Assembly (NCBI RefSeq): GCF_011758805.1 | Contig: NZ_JAANOW010000003.1 | Coordinates: forward strand, 434,001 to 498,000 | From: Mycolicibacterium fluoranthenivorans | GTDB lineage: Bacteria; Actinomycetota; Actinomycetes; Mycobacteriales; Mycobacteriaceae | Length of the DNA stretch: 64,000 bases | Direction of reading: 5' to 3' | Shown: positions 17,676 to 25,861 of the stretch, in pieces | How positions within the stretch are numbered: the first letter of the stretch is position 1 | How the letters are laid out: each line of letters opens with the position of its first letter | Position numbers and translations under genes: made by a program | The notes under the pieces: model-generated | What the model was told of the DNA's origin: nothing | The model's database searches: none | The model's input: only the letters and a program-made list of their open reading frames with translations

Positions 17676-17700
17676 GTCACCGGCCCCGGTGGCCGGTGAC
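17676..17700 (+). terminator. perfect 10-bp hairpin between accA and fadE
   Basis: GTCACCGGCC and GGCCGGTGAC pair perfectly around a five-base loop. There is no T-run after it and the next gene's ribosome site begins a few bases on. It may be an attenuator, an RNA-processing or stability element, or a weak terminator within the operon. Confidence 0.55.
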
Positions 17701-17719
17701 ATCGAAGTAGGAGAGCGGT

Positions 17720-18874
17720 ATGGAACTGCACGAGACCGAGGAGCGGCGAGCGCTGCGCAAGGCCGTGTCCGAGATCGCCAAGGACTTCGGGCACGACTAC
17801 TACGTGGCCAAGTCGCTCGGCGGGGAAAAGAGTTCGGAACTCTGGCACGCCGTCGGGGAACAGGGGTTCCTCGGGATCAACATCGCCGAGGAGTACGGCG
17901 GCGGTGGCGGCGGCATCTACGACATGCAGATCGTCGGTGAGGAACTGGCCGCGGCCGGCTGCCCGCTGCTGATGACGGTGGTCTCCCCCACCATCTGCGG
18001 CACGATCATCCAGGCTTTCGGCAGCGACGAACTCAAGGCACGCTGGCTGCCGGGCATCGCCAGCGGCGAGGTCATCATGGCGTTCGCGATCACCGAGCCG
18101 GATGCGGGCTCGAACTCGCACAACATCTCCACCTACGCCAAGCGCGTCGGCGGGGATTGGATACTCAACGGCACCAAGTACTACATTTCCGGCGTCGACG
18201 AGGCGGAGGCCATCCTGGTCGTCACCCGCACCGCGACCGACGACCGCGGACGCGGACGGCTGAGCCTGCTCGTGGTCCCGACCGACGCGCCCGGGCTGAC
18301 CAAGACCCTCATCCCGGTGCAGGCGGTGACACCTGAAAAGCAGTTCACGCTGTTCTTCGACGACGTGCGGGTGCCGGCCGAGAACCTGATCGGCGCGGAA
18401 AACGACGGTTTGCGTCAGGTATTCATGGGCCTCAACCCCGAACGCATCATGGGCGCCGCCCTGGGAAACGGCATCGGCCGCTACGCGCTGGACAAGGCCT
18501 CTGCCTACGCGCGCGAGCGCAAGGTCTGGGACGTGCCGATCGGAGCCCACCAGGGCCTGTCCCACCCGCTTGCGCACGCTAAAATCCAGCTGGAGCTGGC
18601 CCGGCTGATGACCCAGCGGGCGGCCTCATTGCACGACGCCGGCGATCCCGGTTCCGCGGAGGCGTCGAACATGGCCAAATACGCTGCGGCCGAGGCGGGC
18701 ATCCTCGCCCTCGACCAGGCGATCCAGACCCACGGCGGCAACGGGTTGGCCACCGAGTACGGGCTGGCCACTCTCTGGGGCCCGGCACGGCTGATGCGGA
18801 CCGCGCCGATCAGCCGAGAGATGATCCTCAACTACGTGGCACAGCACAGCCTCAACCTGCCACGATCGTACTGA
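17720..18874 (+). CDS. acyl-CoA dehydrogenase (FadE12-like)
   Basis: Acyl-CoA dehydrogenase of 384 residues. ITEPDAGSNS and GTKYYISG are the FAD/substrate segments, and THGGNGLATEYGLATLWGPAR lies near the C-terminus. There is no IYEGT motif. A Glu in LNPERIM is a candidate base of the LCAD/IVD type (inference). The ATG at 17720 has TAGGAGAG eight bases upstream. It follows accA by 58 bases and is probably co-transcribed. With the divergent dehydrogenase at 12733 it gives the locus two enzymes for alpha,beta-dehydrogenation before and after carboxylation. It corresponds in position and length to M. tuberculosis FadE12, as recalled. Confidence 0.88.
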   Translation: MELHETEERRALRKAVSEIAKDFGHDYYVAKSLGGEKSSELWHAVGEQGFLGINIAEEYGGGGGGIYDMQIVGEELAAAGCPLLMTVVSPTICGTIIQAFGSDELKARWLPGIASGEVIMAFAITEPDAGSNSHNISTYAKRVGGDWILNGTKYYISGVDEAEAILVVTRTATDDRGRGRLSLLVVPTDAPGLTKTLIPVQAVTPEKQFTLFFDDVRVPAENLIGAENDGLRQVFMGLNPERIMGAALGNGIGRYALDKASAYARERKVWDVPIGAHQGLSHPLAHAKIQLELARLMTQRAASLHDAGDPGSAEASNMAKYAAAEAGILALDQAIQTHGGNGLATEYGLATLWGPARLMRTAPISREMILNYVAQHSLNLPRSY

Positions 18875-18891
18875 GCATCCTTCATCCGTTC

Positions 18892-18921
18892 CTGTCCGCT
18901 TCCGTCTACCAAGACGGACAG
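18892..18921. promoter_or_regulatory. inverted repeat between fadE and the acyl-CoA synthetase gene
   Basis: CTGTCCG (18892-18898) and CGGACAG (18915-18921) form a perfect 7-bp inverted repeat, with an alternative inner pair CCGTC/GACGG. It starts 17 bases after the dehydrogenase stop. It could be a terminator stem (no T-run follows) or an operator for the next gene. Confidence 0.4.
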
Positions 18922-19001
18922 TGGTGATCGGTCGCCCGCCGGGGCCGGGTCCTGCCTTAACGAGCATTTGTCAACCAAAACTGCCGAGGAGGCAAATCAA
19001 C

Positions 19002-20558
19002 ATGGATCGCGGTATCGGTCAGTGGGTCACCAAACGGGCCTTCCTCAACGGGCAGCGCACAGCGCTCGTCCAAGGTGACACCAGCTTCACGTACTCCGAC
19101 TTCGATCGGCGCACCAACCAGGTGGCCTCGAGCCTGTTGCGTCTCGGTGTCCGTAAGGGGGACCGGGTGGCCATACTGCTGGTGAACTCGGTCGAGTTCC
19201 TGGAGGTCCTCCTCGGCTGCGCGAAGATCGGCGCCATCACCATCCCGATCAACGTCCGGCTCGCCGGCCCGGAGATCGGCTACATCCTCGCCGACTCCGG
19301 CGCCGACGTGTTCGTGTTCCACGCGCCGCTAGCAGCGGCGGCGGTCAGCGCGCTGACCGAGCCTGGGGTCCGGGTCCGCCACACCCTCCGGGCCGGGGGC
19401 GCCCCGGCCGACGGCGAGATCCCCTACACCGACCTGCTCTCCGACGGTGCGCCCGCGCCACTCGACAGCGACGTCGAGGGCCGCGACCCCGCGTTCATCA
19501 TGTACACCTCGGGCACCACCGGCCGCCCGAAGGGCGCCATCCTCACCCACGACAACCTACTGTGGAACGCCATCAACGTGCTGGGCGCCGAACAAGGCCT
19601 GACCGGCAGCGACGTGACTGTCGCAGTCGCCCCGATGTTCCACATCGGCGGGCTCGGGGTACATACGTTGCCGTTGCTCTACGTCGGCGGGACCAGCGTG
19701 ATCCTGCCGTCGTTCGACCCGGTGGGCACGCTCAAGGCGATGGCCGAGAGCCGGGCCACCGTCCAGTTCATGGTGCCGGCGATGTGGTCGGCGCTGACCC
19801 AGGTGCCCGACTTCGACTCCTACGACCTCTCCGCGCTGCGTCTGGCCATGGGCGGCGGCGCACCGATGCCGCTGACTGTCATCGACTTCATGCACCAACG
19901 CGGAGTCCCCTTCACCGAGGGATTCGGGATGACCGAGACCGCCCCCATGGTCTCGGTCTTGGACGCCGCCAACATCACCACGCGGGCCGGGTCGATCGGC
20001 CGGGTCGCCATGCACGTCGATGCCCGAATCGTCGACGCCGACGACCGGGACGTCCCGGCCGACACCGTCGGCGAGCTCCTGGTGCGCGGACCCAACGTGT
20101 TCGTCGGGTACTGGATGAAGCCGGCGACCACCGCCGAGGCCTTCCGGGGCGGCTGGTTCCACACCGGCGATCTCGGCCGGATCGACGTCGACGGCTACAT
20201 CACGCTCGTCGACCGCAAGAAGGACATGATCATCTCGGGCGGGGAAAATGTCTACCCCATCGAGGTCGAGCAGGTGCTGTTCCGTCACCCCGGTGTGCTC
20301 GACGCCGCGGTCGTCGGCGGTCCGGACGACAAGTGGGGTGAGCGCGTCGTCGCCGTGGTGGTGGCCGACCCAGCCGCCGAACAGGTACCCGGCGCCGACG
20401 AACTGATCGCCTGGTGCCGCGAACGGCTGGCGCATTTCAAGTGCCCGCGCGAGGTGCACTTCCTTGCCGAGCTGCCCCGCAACGCCACCGGCAAGCTCCT
20501 CAAGACCGAGCTGCGCAGGCGATTCACCGGTGTCGAGGGCGGCGTCGTCCAGCGCTGA
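19002..20558 (+). CDS. fatty-acid/aryl CoA synthetase (FadD13-like AMP-forming ligase)
   Basis: ANL-superfamily ligase of 518 residues that activates a carboxylic acid to acyl-CoA through an acyl-adenylate. The P-loop YTSGTTGRPKG is near residue 170, GFGMTET is the A5 motif, TGDLGRIDVDGY and DRKKDMIISGGENVYP form the hinge region, and the catalytic Lys is in PRNATGKLLK near the end. Its short, single-domain form resembles mycobacterial FadD13. The ATG at 19002 has GAGGAGG upstream; the frame from 18921 lacks such a site. It is the last gene of the carboxylase run and would activate the acid released by the BVMO/esterase pathway or a branched side chain. Confidence 0.9.
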   Translation: MDRGIGQWVTKRAFLNGQRTALVQGDTSFTYSDFDRRTNQVASSLLRLGVRKGDRVAILLVNSVEFLEVLLGCAKIGAITIPINVRLAGPEIGYILADSGADVFVFHAPLAAAAVSALTEPGVRVRHTLRAGGAPADGEIPYTDLLSDGAPAPLDSDVEGRDPAFIMYTSGTTGRPKGAILTHDNLLWNAINVLGAEQGLTGSDVTVAVAPMFHIGGLGVHTLPLLYVGGTSVILPSFDPVGTLKAMAESRATVQFMVPAMWSALTQVPDFDSYDLSALRLAMGGGAPMPLTVIDFMHQRGVPFTEGFGMTETAPMVSVLDAANITTRAGSIGRVAMHVDARIVDADDRDVPADTVGELLVRGPNVFVGYWMKPATTAEAFRGGWFHTGDLGRIDVDGYITLVDRKKDMIISGGENVYPIEVEQVLFRHPGVLDAAVVGGPDDKWGERVVAVVVADPAAEQVPGADELIAWCRERLAHFKCPREVHFLAELPRNATGKLLKTELRRRFTGVEGGVVQR

Positions 20559-21109
20559 GGCACGACACCGGAGGCGGAGCTCGGGTTTGGGAAGTGTTGT
20601 CGCGACGAGTAGCCAAGGTCACCGCTGCAAATAGCTGAAGATGTTATTTGTCGCTAACGTTTAGAGGCGCAGGGTTGGGACTTGTCGGCCGAGACAACCG
20701 GGAGGAACACGACATCCGGCATGTGTTGCGGGTGGGTCTTGCCATGCGCTCGCCTGTCACCTTGCGATAGGTGCTTGAGCGTCCCTGACGCCCATGAGCT
20801 TCGGCGAAAGGGGGGTGCTTCAGTGTCGTACGGCGGCGACCGACGACTCCACCCGATCAGCCTTCCCGCAGTAGAGCCCGGTGGCAGCGTCGAAACATGA
20901 ATCGGACTCGGACCACGAGGCCCGAGACATCCGGATCGCCGTCGGTCACCACACCCATCCGTCCGAGACTACCGGTGTTACTACGCTGCGAGGAGTACCG
21001 CGGTCGACTGCGGCCAAGCCCACGCTCTGGCGTGGCGCACCCAGCTGAGATCCACCGTCACCGATTACGCGTTGATTCACGCATCGGTTTCTCGGACAGT
21101 CCTCGTTCA
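20559..21109. other. intergenic stretch without a supported gene
   Basis: About 550 bases lie between the convergent ligase and P450 genes. Short open frames exist at 20682-20900 and 20897-21160, but they lack ribosome sites and family motifs and the second runs into the P450 3' end. A TTGTC/GACAA inverted repeat around 20689-20704 is the only structure seen. Confidence 0.6.
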
Positions 21110-22411
21110 TCACCGCGCGGGTGTCAGCCGAATCGGCAGATAAGTGGTGCCCCGAAGTGAGCTGTTGGTTGACCAGGTGGCCGAACCGGCCGCTGCGATG
21201 GCCGAGGCTTGGGAAGTGAGTTCGCGGAGCACCGCCTGGCCCTCCATGCGACTGAGGGTTGCTCCGATGCACATGTGAACGCCGTAGCCGAATGCGATGT
21301 GATTGCGCGGATTTCGGTCAGCGCGGTAGGTATCGGGATCCTCGAAGACCTCAGGGTCGCGATTGGCCGCGCCGAATGCCAACAAGAGCCGCGACCCGCT
21401 CGGGATAGTCACCTCGCCGACCCTGTAGTCGGTGCGAGTGTAGCGGTACAGGTTTTGGATGGGCGCCGAGTACCGCAGCTGTTCCTCGACAGCGCTGGGG
21501 ATCAGGTCGGGATCGTCTCGGATCATGGCGAACTGATCGGGGGCGTGGGCAAGGGTGTCGAACATCCCGCCGATGAGGTTGGTGGTGGTTTCATTCCCAG
21601 CGAATAACAGGAGCATCGCGATGAAGAAGAGCTCGTCGTCGGAGAGCTTGCCGTCCTCGTTGTTATCGACGAGCCGACCCAGTACGGTATCTGACCCCTT
21701 GAGCTTGCCCGAGGCCAACTGATCCTTGAAGTACCGGCGCAGTGCCGCAATCGCCCGAACCCCCTTGAGCCCCTGCCGCAGCCCGGCGGGGCTCACGCCG
21801 GCATTGATGACGCCGACACCGTCTTCGGACCATGATCGGAAGTTCTGGACATCTTCGGGCGGAATCCCGATTATGTGCGCGATCATTCGGATGGGCAAAG
21901 GCACGGCGAGGCGCTCCATAACGTCGCAACCGGGGTTGGCGACGACGTCGGCGACGAGTTCTTTGGCGAGTTGGTCTGCCATCCCCTGCCAGTCGCTCAT
22001 AGCTCCCCTGGTGAACCCGGGTTGAACCTGTTTGCGAAGCCGGGTGTGGTCATCGCCGTCGGTGAGCACCAAGATCGGTGCCGAGATCTTCATTCGGGTG
22101 ACGCCCTGGCTACTTGTGACGGCGTCGGTGTCGCGTAGGGCTGCTCGGATGTCTTCGTGTCGGCTCAGAATGAAGGTCGCACGTTTGGGGTTGTAGTGCA
22201 CCCGCCCTCCGGCGTGCAGCGCGCGATAGGCATCGAATGGCTGCGCCGCGGTCGCTGGATCGAGTGGATCGTAATCGGTGTTTACCGCACCGGTCCATCC
22301 TGCATAGCCACGGCGCCGGACCCGTACGGCCGCAGCAATGTTCATTCCGACAGCCGCCACCACCGGTGCCCCGATTTGCCGCACCGCGCTATCCGAGCGC
22401 CATCTACTCAT
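21110..22411 (-). CDS. cytochrome P450 (second, class I bacterial type)
   Basis: P450 of 433 residues with AGNETTT in the I-helix, EEQLRY as the ExxR motif and FGYGVHMCIGA as the haem loop. It is a soluble class I enzyme that needs a ferredoxin and reductase, neither of which is nearby. It belongs to a different family from the CYP136-like gene at 2494. The first 35 residues are basic and not conserved in P450s, so the real start could be later. It is divergent from a TetR gene across 260 bases containing a palindrome, so it is probably inducible. The substrate is unknown. Confidence 0.88.
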   Translation of the reverse strand: MSRWRSDSAVRQIGAPVVAAVGMNIAAAVRVRRRGYAGWTGAVNTDYDPLDPATAAQPFDAYRALHAGGRVHYNPKRATFILSRHEDIRAALRDTDAVTSSQGVTRMKISAPILVLTDGDDHTRLRKQVQPGFTRGAMSDWQGMADQLAKELVADVVANPGCDVMERLAVPLPIRMIAHIIGIPPEDVQNFRSWSEDGVGVINAGVSPAGLRQGLKGVRAIAALRRYFKDQLASGKLKGSDTVLGRLVDNNEDGKLSDDELFFIAMLLLFAGNETTTNLIGGMFDTLAHAPDQFAMIRDDPDLIPSAVEEQLRYSAPIQNLYRYTRTDYRVGEVTIPSGSRLLLAFGAANRDPEVFEDPDTYRADRNPRNHIAFGYGVHMCIGATLSRMEGQAVLRELTSQASAIAAAGSATWSTNSSLRGTTYLPIRLTPAR

Positions 22412-22609
22412 CGGTAGTCCCCGCTAAGGTCGCCGGACGGTTGGTGCCTGAGCGCGCTGCGCAGTATGTCATGGCATCAAGGCTGGCCAACGGCGATCCA
22501 CCGCGTCAATGGTGCGGCAACAGTTGATAGGAAATCGTCTGCCCTCGGCGGGTCTGGATTATCACTATAGAGCTGTGAAATGCTAATACTGCGATTGGGA
22601 GAGTCTATT

Positions 22610-22628
22610 AATTCTCATTCCGAGAATT
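22610..22628. promoter_or_regulatory. palindromic operator candidate upstream of TetR/P450
   Basis: AATTCTC-N5-GAGAATT is a perfect 7-bp inverted repeat in an AT-rich stretch between the P450 start (22411) and the TetR start (22673). Its AT-richness and position suggest the repressor binding site for both genes. It also argues against the TetR start at 22580. Confidence 0.55.
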
Positions 22629-22672
22629 CTCCCAAGCCGACCAGGGGTGTCGAACATCGGAAGGCCTTGGAA

Positions 22673-23221
22673 GTGACAGGCAACGACTGGCTACTCGAGC
22701 AGCCCAGAGCGGCCGCTGCGACTGAAAGGATTCTCCAGGCGGCCGCGAGTTTGATCGGACGCCGAGGCTTCGATGATTTCTCCATCCACGAACTCGCCGC
22801 GTCGGTCCACTGTTCGCCGGCAACGATCTACCGTCACGCGGGTGGGAAAGCCGCGATTTGCGAAGCGGTCGTGGTGAGGCTGTCGTCGCGCATCGTAAAC
22901 GCCGTGGACGACGCAATCTGCGATTTGACAGGGCATGAGCGGATCGTCGTCGCCGTCAGCGTGGCCCTACACCACCTCCGCACGGAACACATTGTCCAAC
23001 AACTGCTTCGGTCATCCAATCCGAAGAACCGGCGATGGATCGAGACCTCGCCCATCGTCACCGGCATCGCGACAAGCATGATCGGCTCAGACCGTCACGA
23101 CGAGGCCGCCGCCCAGTGGTTCGTACGCGCAGTGCTTGCGCTGTGGCACTGGCCGGCAAGCGTTCCTGGCACAGAACGTGAGATCATTGAGCGGTTCCTC
23201 GGGCCAGCTTTGAGCGCGTAA
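22673..23221 (+). CDS. TetR family transcriptional regulator
   Basis: Repressor-type protein of 182 residues from a GTG at 22673. The helix-turn-helix is ERILQAAASLIGRRGFDDFSI through CSPATIYRHAGGK. The C-terminal domain is short and typical of ligand-binding TetR proteins. The frame is open from an ATG at 22580, but the first 31 residues cover the inverted repeat and look non-coding. GGAAGG lies about 12 bases before the GTG. It is divergent from the P450 at 22411 and most likely controls it. The ligand is unknown. Confidence 0.8.
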   Translation: MTGNDWLLEQPRAAAATERILQAAASLIGRRGFDDFSIHELAASVHCSPATIYRHAGGKAAICEAVVVRLSSRIVNAVDDAICDLTGHERIVVAVSVALHHLRTEHIVQQLLRSSNPKNRRWIETSPIVTGIATSMIGSDRHDEAAAQWFVRAVLALWHWPASVPGTEREIIERFLGPALSA

Positions 23222-23652
23222 AGAGCGTGCCACTGAGCCCAGCAAGGCCTTCGCCTTCGTCTCCCCAAGCCGATCTCATTGTCGATGTTGACGACGGTTG
23301 AAAACCCGGCCAGTTGCGACGTTGATAGAACTCATCCCGGAACTACCTCCTCGCCTTTCGGCCGGATATGACAGCCGCGGGGTGTTGGGATCCGGGTGTG
23401 CAGCGTCGAGTTCCGTGGTCGGCGTCTTGTGCTCCGGGCCCCGCTGGAGGTGTGGACGTGGAAGCTCATCTTCGTCGGTCTGGCCGTTGCTCGGTCTGGC
23501 GTTGTCGGTATTTTCGTTTGGCATCGAGGCCTTCGTACCCGCGGATGTGCACCCCCCCCCCCCCCCGAGGAATGCGTTCACGGAAGCGGTTCGTGAGGCC
23601 TTGACAACCTGACGTCGCCGGGCCGCGGCCATCGCAAGGCCCTGAAAGACGC
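23222..23652. other. non-coding stretch between TetR and a hydrolase
   Basis: About 430 bases with no convincing gene. Overlapping frames at 23298-23612 lack start signals and give Cys/Ser-rich, low-complexity products on both strands. It contains the 15-base C run at 23552-23566. It may be a decayed gene, but no ancestor can be recognised. Confidence 0.5.
23552..23566. repeat. run of 15 C residues
   Basis: An uninterrupted C tract, rare in this base-composition context. It is not inside a supported gene. It could be a slippage hot spot or a sequencing/assembly artefact. Confidence 0.9.
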
Positions 23653-24552
23653 TCAGTCCGACGAGTCGTTCAGCGTGCGGTCGAGAAAATCTGCGACTGC
23701 CGAAGTGAAGGCGTCGTTGTCGTCGCCCGCAACCATGTGGCCCGTGCCCGAAACGTCGACAGCCTCGGCGTGCGGTACGACTTCGAGGAACTCCTCGACC
23801 GACTGCTGCGACGTCACGTCGGAGTGAACGCCGCGAATGAGAAGCGTTGGTGCTCGCACGCGGCGGGCCCCTTCGATGAGAAGGTCGCTTATGGCGCCGA
23901 ATTCTTTGGCACCAGTTGCTGGGTCGCCCTGCAGGAACTCGAAGTTGGAAGCTATGAACGCCGGATCCCATCGCCAGATCCACCGACCGTCGTCGCGCTG
24001 CTGCAAGACCTTTCGGAGACCGTCCAAGTTCTTGGGCCGAGCGCGATGCCGGTTGTACTGGGCAATGACGTCCGCGGCCGCGTCGAGCGTATCGAATCCG
24101 TCGGGATGGGCGCCCATGAAAGACACGACGCGGCGTGCTCCGTGAAACTCCATTCGCGGAGTTATGTCGACCAGTACGACGGCTCCCCACAGATCGGCAG
24201 GCGCCACCAAATGCGTTCCCAACACCGTCATGCCGCCCAAGGATGCGCCAACGACAGCTGGCGGGCGGCCATCGCTGGCATATCGGCGAATCGACAGCAG
24301 GTCGGATGCAAGTCGGTCGAGATCGTATCGACCATCGGGGTCCCACTCGCTGTCGCCGTGACCGCGGGCGTCGTAAGCGACGACGGTATACCCGCGCGCG
24401 TGTAAGCGGCGCGCCGTAGTCGCCCAGGCATGGCGGTTCTGTCCACCGCCGTGCAGCAGTATGACGACCGCGCGGGCGGATTCGTGTCGGTAGACATCGG
24501 CTGCAAGGGCGGTTCCGTCTTCGTTGCGGACGCGCTCGAACGTTGAGGTCAT
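23653..24552 (-). CDS. alpha/beta hydrolase fold protein
   Basis: Hydrolase of 299 residues. LLHGGGQNRHAW is the oxyanion region, YDARGHGDS the strand-4 motif, GASLGG the nucleophile elbow (Ser), and GTGHMVAGDD holds the C-terminal His. The acid is probably Asp in RGVHSDV. The family includes esterases, C-C bond hydrolases and haloperoxidase-like enzymes; the sequence does not decide between them. The ATG at 24552 is preceded by GAGGAC. It is third in a TetR-thioesterase-hydrolase operon read from 25735, and so probably acts on an ester or thioester intermediate regulated by that TetR protein. Confidence 0.82.
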   Translation of the reverse strand: MTSTFERVRNEDGTALAADVYRHESARAVVILLHGGGQNRHAWATTARRLHARGYTVVAYDARGHGDSEWDPDGRYDLDRLASDLLSIRRYASDGRPPAVVGASLGGMTVLGTHLVAPADLWGAVVLVDITPRMEFHGARRVVSFMGAHPDGFDTLDAAADVIAQYNRHRARPKNLDGLRKVLQQRDDGRWIWRWDPAFIASNFEFLQGDPATGAKEFGAISDLLIEGARRVRAPTLLIRGVHSDVTSQQSVEEFLEVVPHAEAVDVSGTGHMVAGDDNDAFTSAVADFLDRTLNDSSD

Positions 24553-24604
24553 TTGCTGTGTCCTCGATGGTCGCCTTGGGCAGCGTTCTCGTTCCGCGAC
24601 CGGA

Positions 24605-25039
24605 TCACGAGGCGCTCTGGGCGACGACGGTCACTGTTCCCTGTGCGGCGCATACCGGGCGTCCCGTATTGGTGATGTCGATCCTGGCGACGCCGCTACG
24701 CTTCCCCAGCGCGATGATGTCGGCGACCGCAACGCAGACTCCACTGGACACCGGACGTAGGAGGTTCAGTTTGAATTCGGTTGTGGCCACCCATGACCCA
24801 GGTGGGATCACCGGATAGAACACCACGCCCAAGCAGTGGTCGACCATCGCTGACAGGCATCCGCCATGCAGAGTGCCGAAAGGAGTCAACAAATCGGCTC
24901 GGGCGTCCATTTCCACTACCAGTCTCCCGGCGGAGAACTCGATGTGGCGGAAGTCCAAGTACTTGGCGAGCCCTCCCGAGGTTCCCCCCGCGTGCTGGAG
25001 CTCCTCGGCTATTTGCTTGTTGAACTGGGGGAAGTCCAT
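24605..25039 (-). CDS. PaaI-like hotdog thioesterase
   Basis: Hotdog-fold protein of 144 residues with LHGGCLSAMVDHCLG, the HGG helix motif of PaaI/YbgC-type thioesterases, followed by TEFKLNLLRPV. Such enzymes release CoA from (aryl)acyl-CoAs that accumulate during catabolism. The ATG at 25039 has GAGG nine bases upstream. It lies 48 bases after the TetR gene and 52 before the hydrolase, probably in one operon. Confidence 0.82.
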   Translation of the reverse strand: MDFPQFNKQIAEELQHAGGTSGGLAKYLDFRHIEFSAGRLVVEMDARADLLTPFGTLHGGCLSAMVDHCLGVVFYPVIPPGSWVATTEFKLNLLRPVSSGVCVAVADIIALGKRSGVARIDITNTGRPVCAAQGTVTVVAQSAS

Positions 25040-25087
25040 GGTCAGCGCCTCGTTTCGTTCAGCGATACCGATGCCATCGCTGAGACA

Positions 25088-25735
25088 CTACTCCGCAGTT
25101 GTCGCAGCAATGCAACTGTGAGTGTCGGCCAGTAGCGCGGGAAGCAGGAATCGGCGCAAGAAAGCATCGATTCCTTCGGGGCTGCGGTGCCGGGGGCCGC
25201 GAACCGCGAGCAAGCTGAGGATGATGCGCAAAATCCATTCGGCGGCGTCATCGACCGAAACGCCGGCTTCGAGTTGATGCCAGTGTGCGGCGAACACGGG
25301 TCGCAGAAACTCGGCGACGAGTTCGAACAGCGCCACCGACGTTCCCTCGGCCAGTCCCACGCCGGCGAGTTCATCGTCGCTGGCGAAGAGCATGCCGATT
25401 ATCGGTTCGCGGCGTGCCGCGCGCACCGTGACTGCAACGAAGTCCAATATGGCAGAGCCCAAGTCGGTGTGCGCCAAGATCCGTCCGCTGGTGCGGTGCA
25501 GGTAGCGTTCCGCTGCGCGGACGATGACACCGGATACGACGGATTCGCGACTAGCGAAGTAGCGATAGACCGTGGCGCGCGATACGCCCGCATGCCTGGC
25601 GATATCCTCCATCGTGGTGCCCGACAGCCCCTTGCCTTGCAGGCACGTTTCGGCGGCGTCGAGTAGGCGATCGCGCGCCATATCGCGGTTTCGCCCAGGA
25701 GTCGCGTCGCCCCGCCGCAACGATCTCTTCGTCAC
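25088..25735 (-). CDS. TetR family transcriptional regulator
   Basis: Regulator of 215 residues, GTG start at 25735. The helix-turn-helix spans RDRLLDAAETCLQGKGLSGTT to GVSRATVYRYFASRE (about residues 22-68). The C-terminal half is a typical effector domain. It heads the thioesterase-hydrolase operon and is divergent from the thiolase-like gene at 25862. A 26-bp inverted repeat lies between them, so both directions are probably under its control. Confidence 0.85.
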   Translation of the reverse strand: MTKRSLRRGDATPGRNRDMARDRLLDAAETCLQGKGLSGTTMEDIARHAGVSRATVYRYFASRESVVSGVIVRAAERYLHRTSGRILAHTDLGSAILDFVAVTVRAARREPIIGMLFASDDELAGVGLAEGTSVALFELVAEFLRPVFAAHWHQLEAGVSVDDAAEWILRIILSLLAVRGPRHRSPEGIDAFLRRFLLPALLADTHSCIAATTAE

Positions 25736-25784
25736 GGGTACGAGTATGCCCTGTCAAGGGACTCGCTCTGTCGAACACCCGCGG

Positions 25785-25810
25785 TTGTCGCATGGAAACG
25801 GATGTGACAA
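25785..25810. promoter_or_regulatory. operator candidate between TetR and the thiolase-like operon
   Basis: TTGTCGCAT-N8-ATGTGACAA is an inverted repeat with eight of nine positions matching. A further TGTCGCAT half site occurs at 25822-25829. It sits in the 126-base divergent promoter region. Confidence 0.55.
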
Positions 25811-25861
25811 TATCGCAGTCGTGTCGCATAGAAGACCTCGACGATGAGCGTGATCTGACCG

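Noticed and set aside
23276..24346. 356-codon minus-strand frame overlapping the hydrolase gene
   Set aside because: Out of phase with the complete alpha/beta hydrolase, Arg-rich, no motif.
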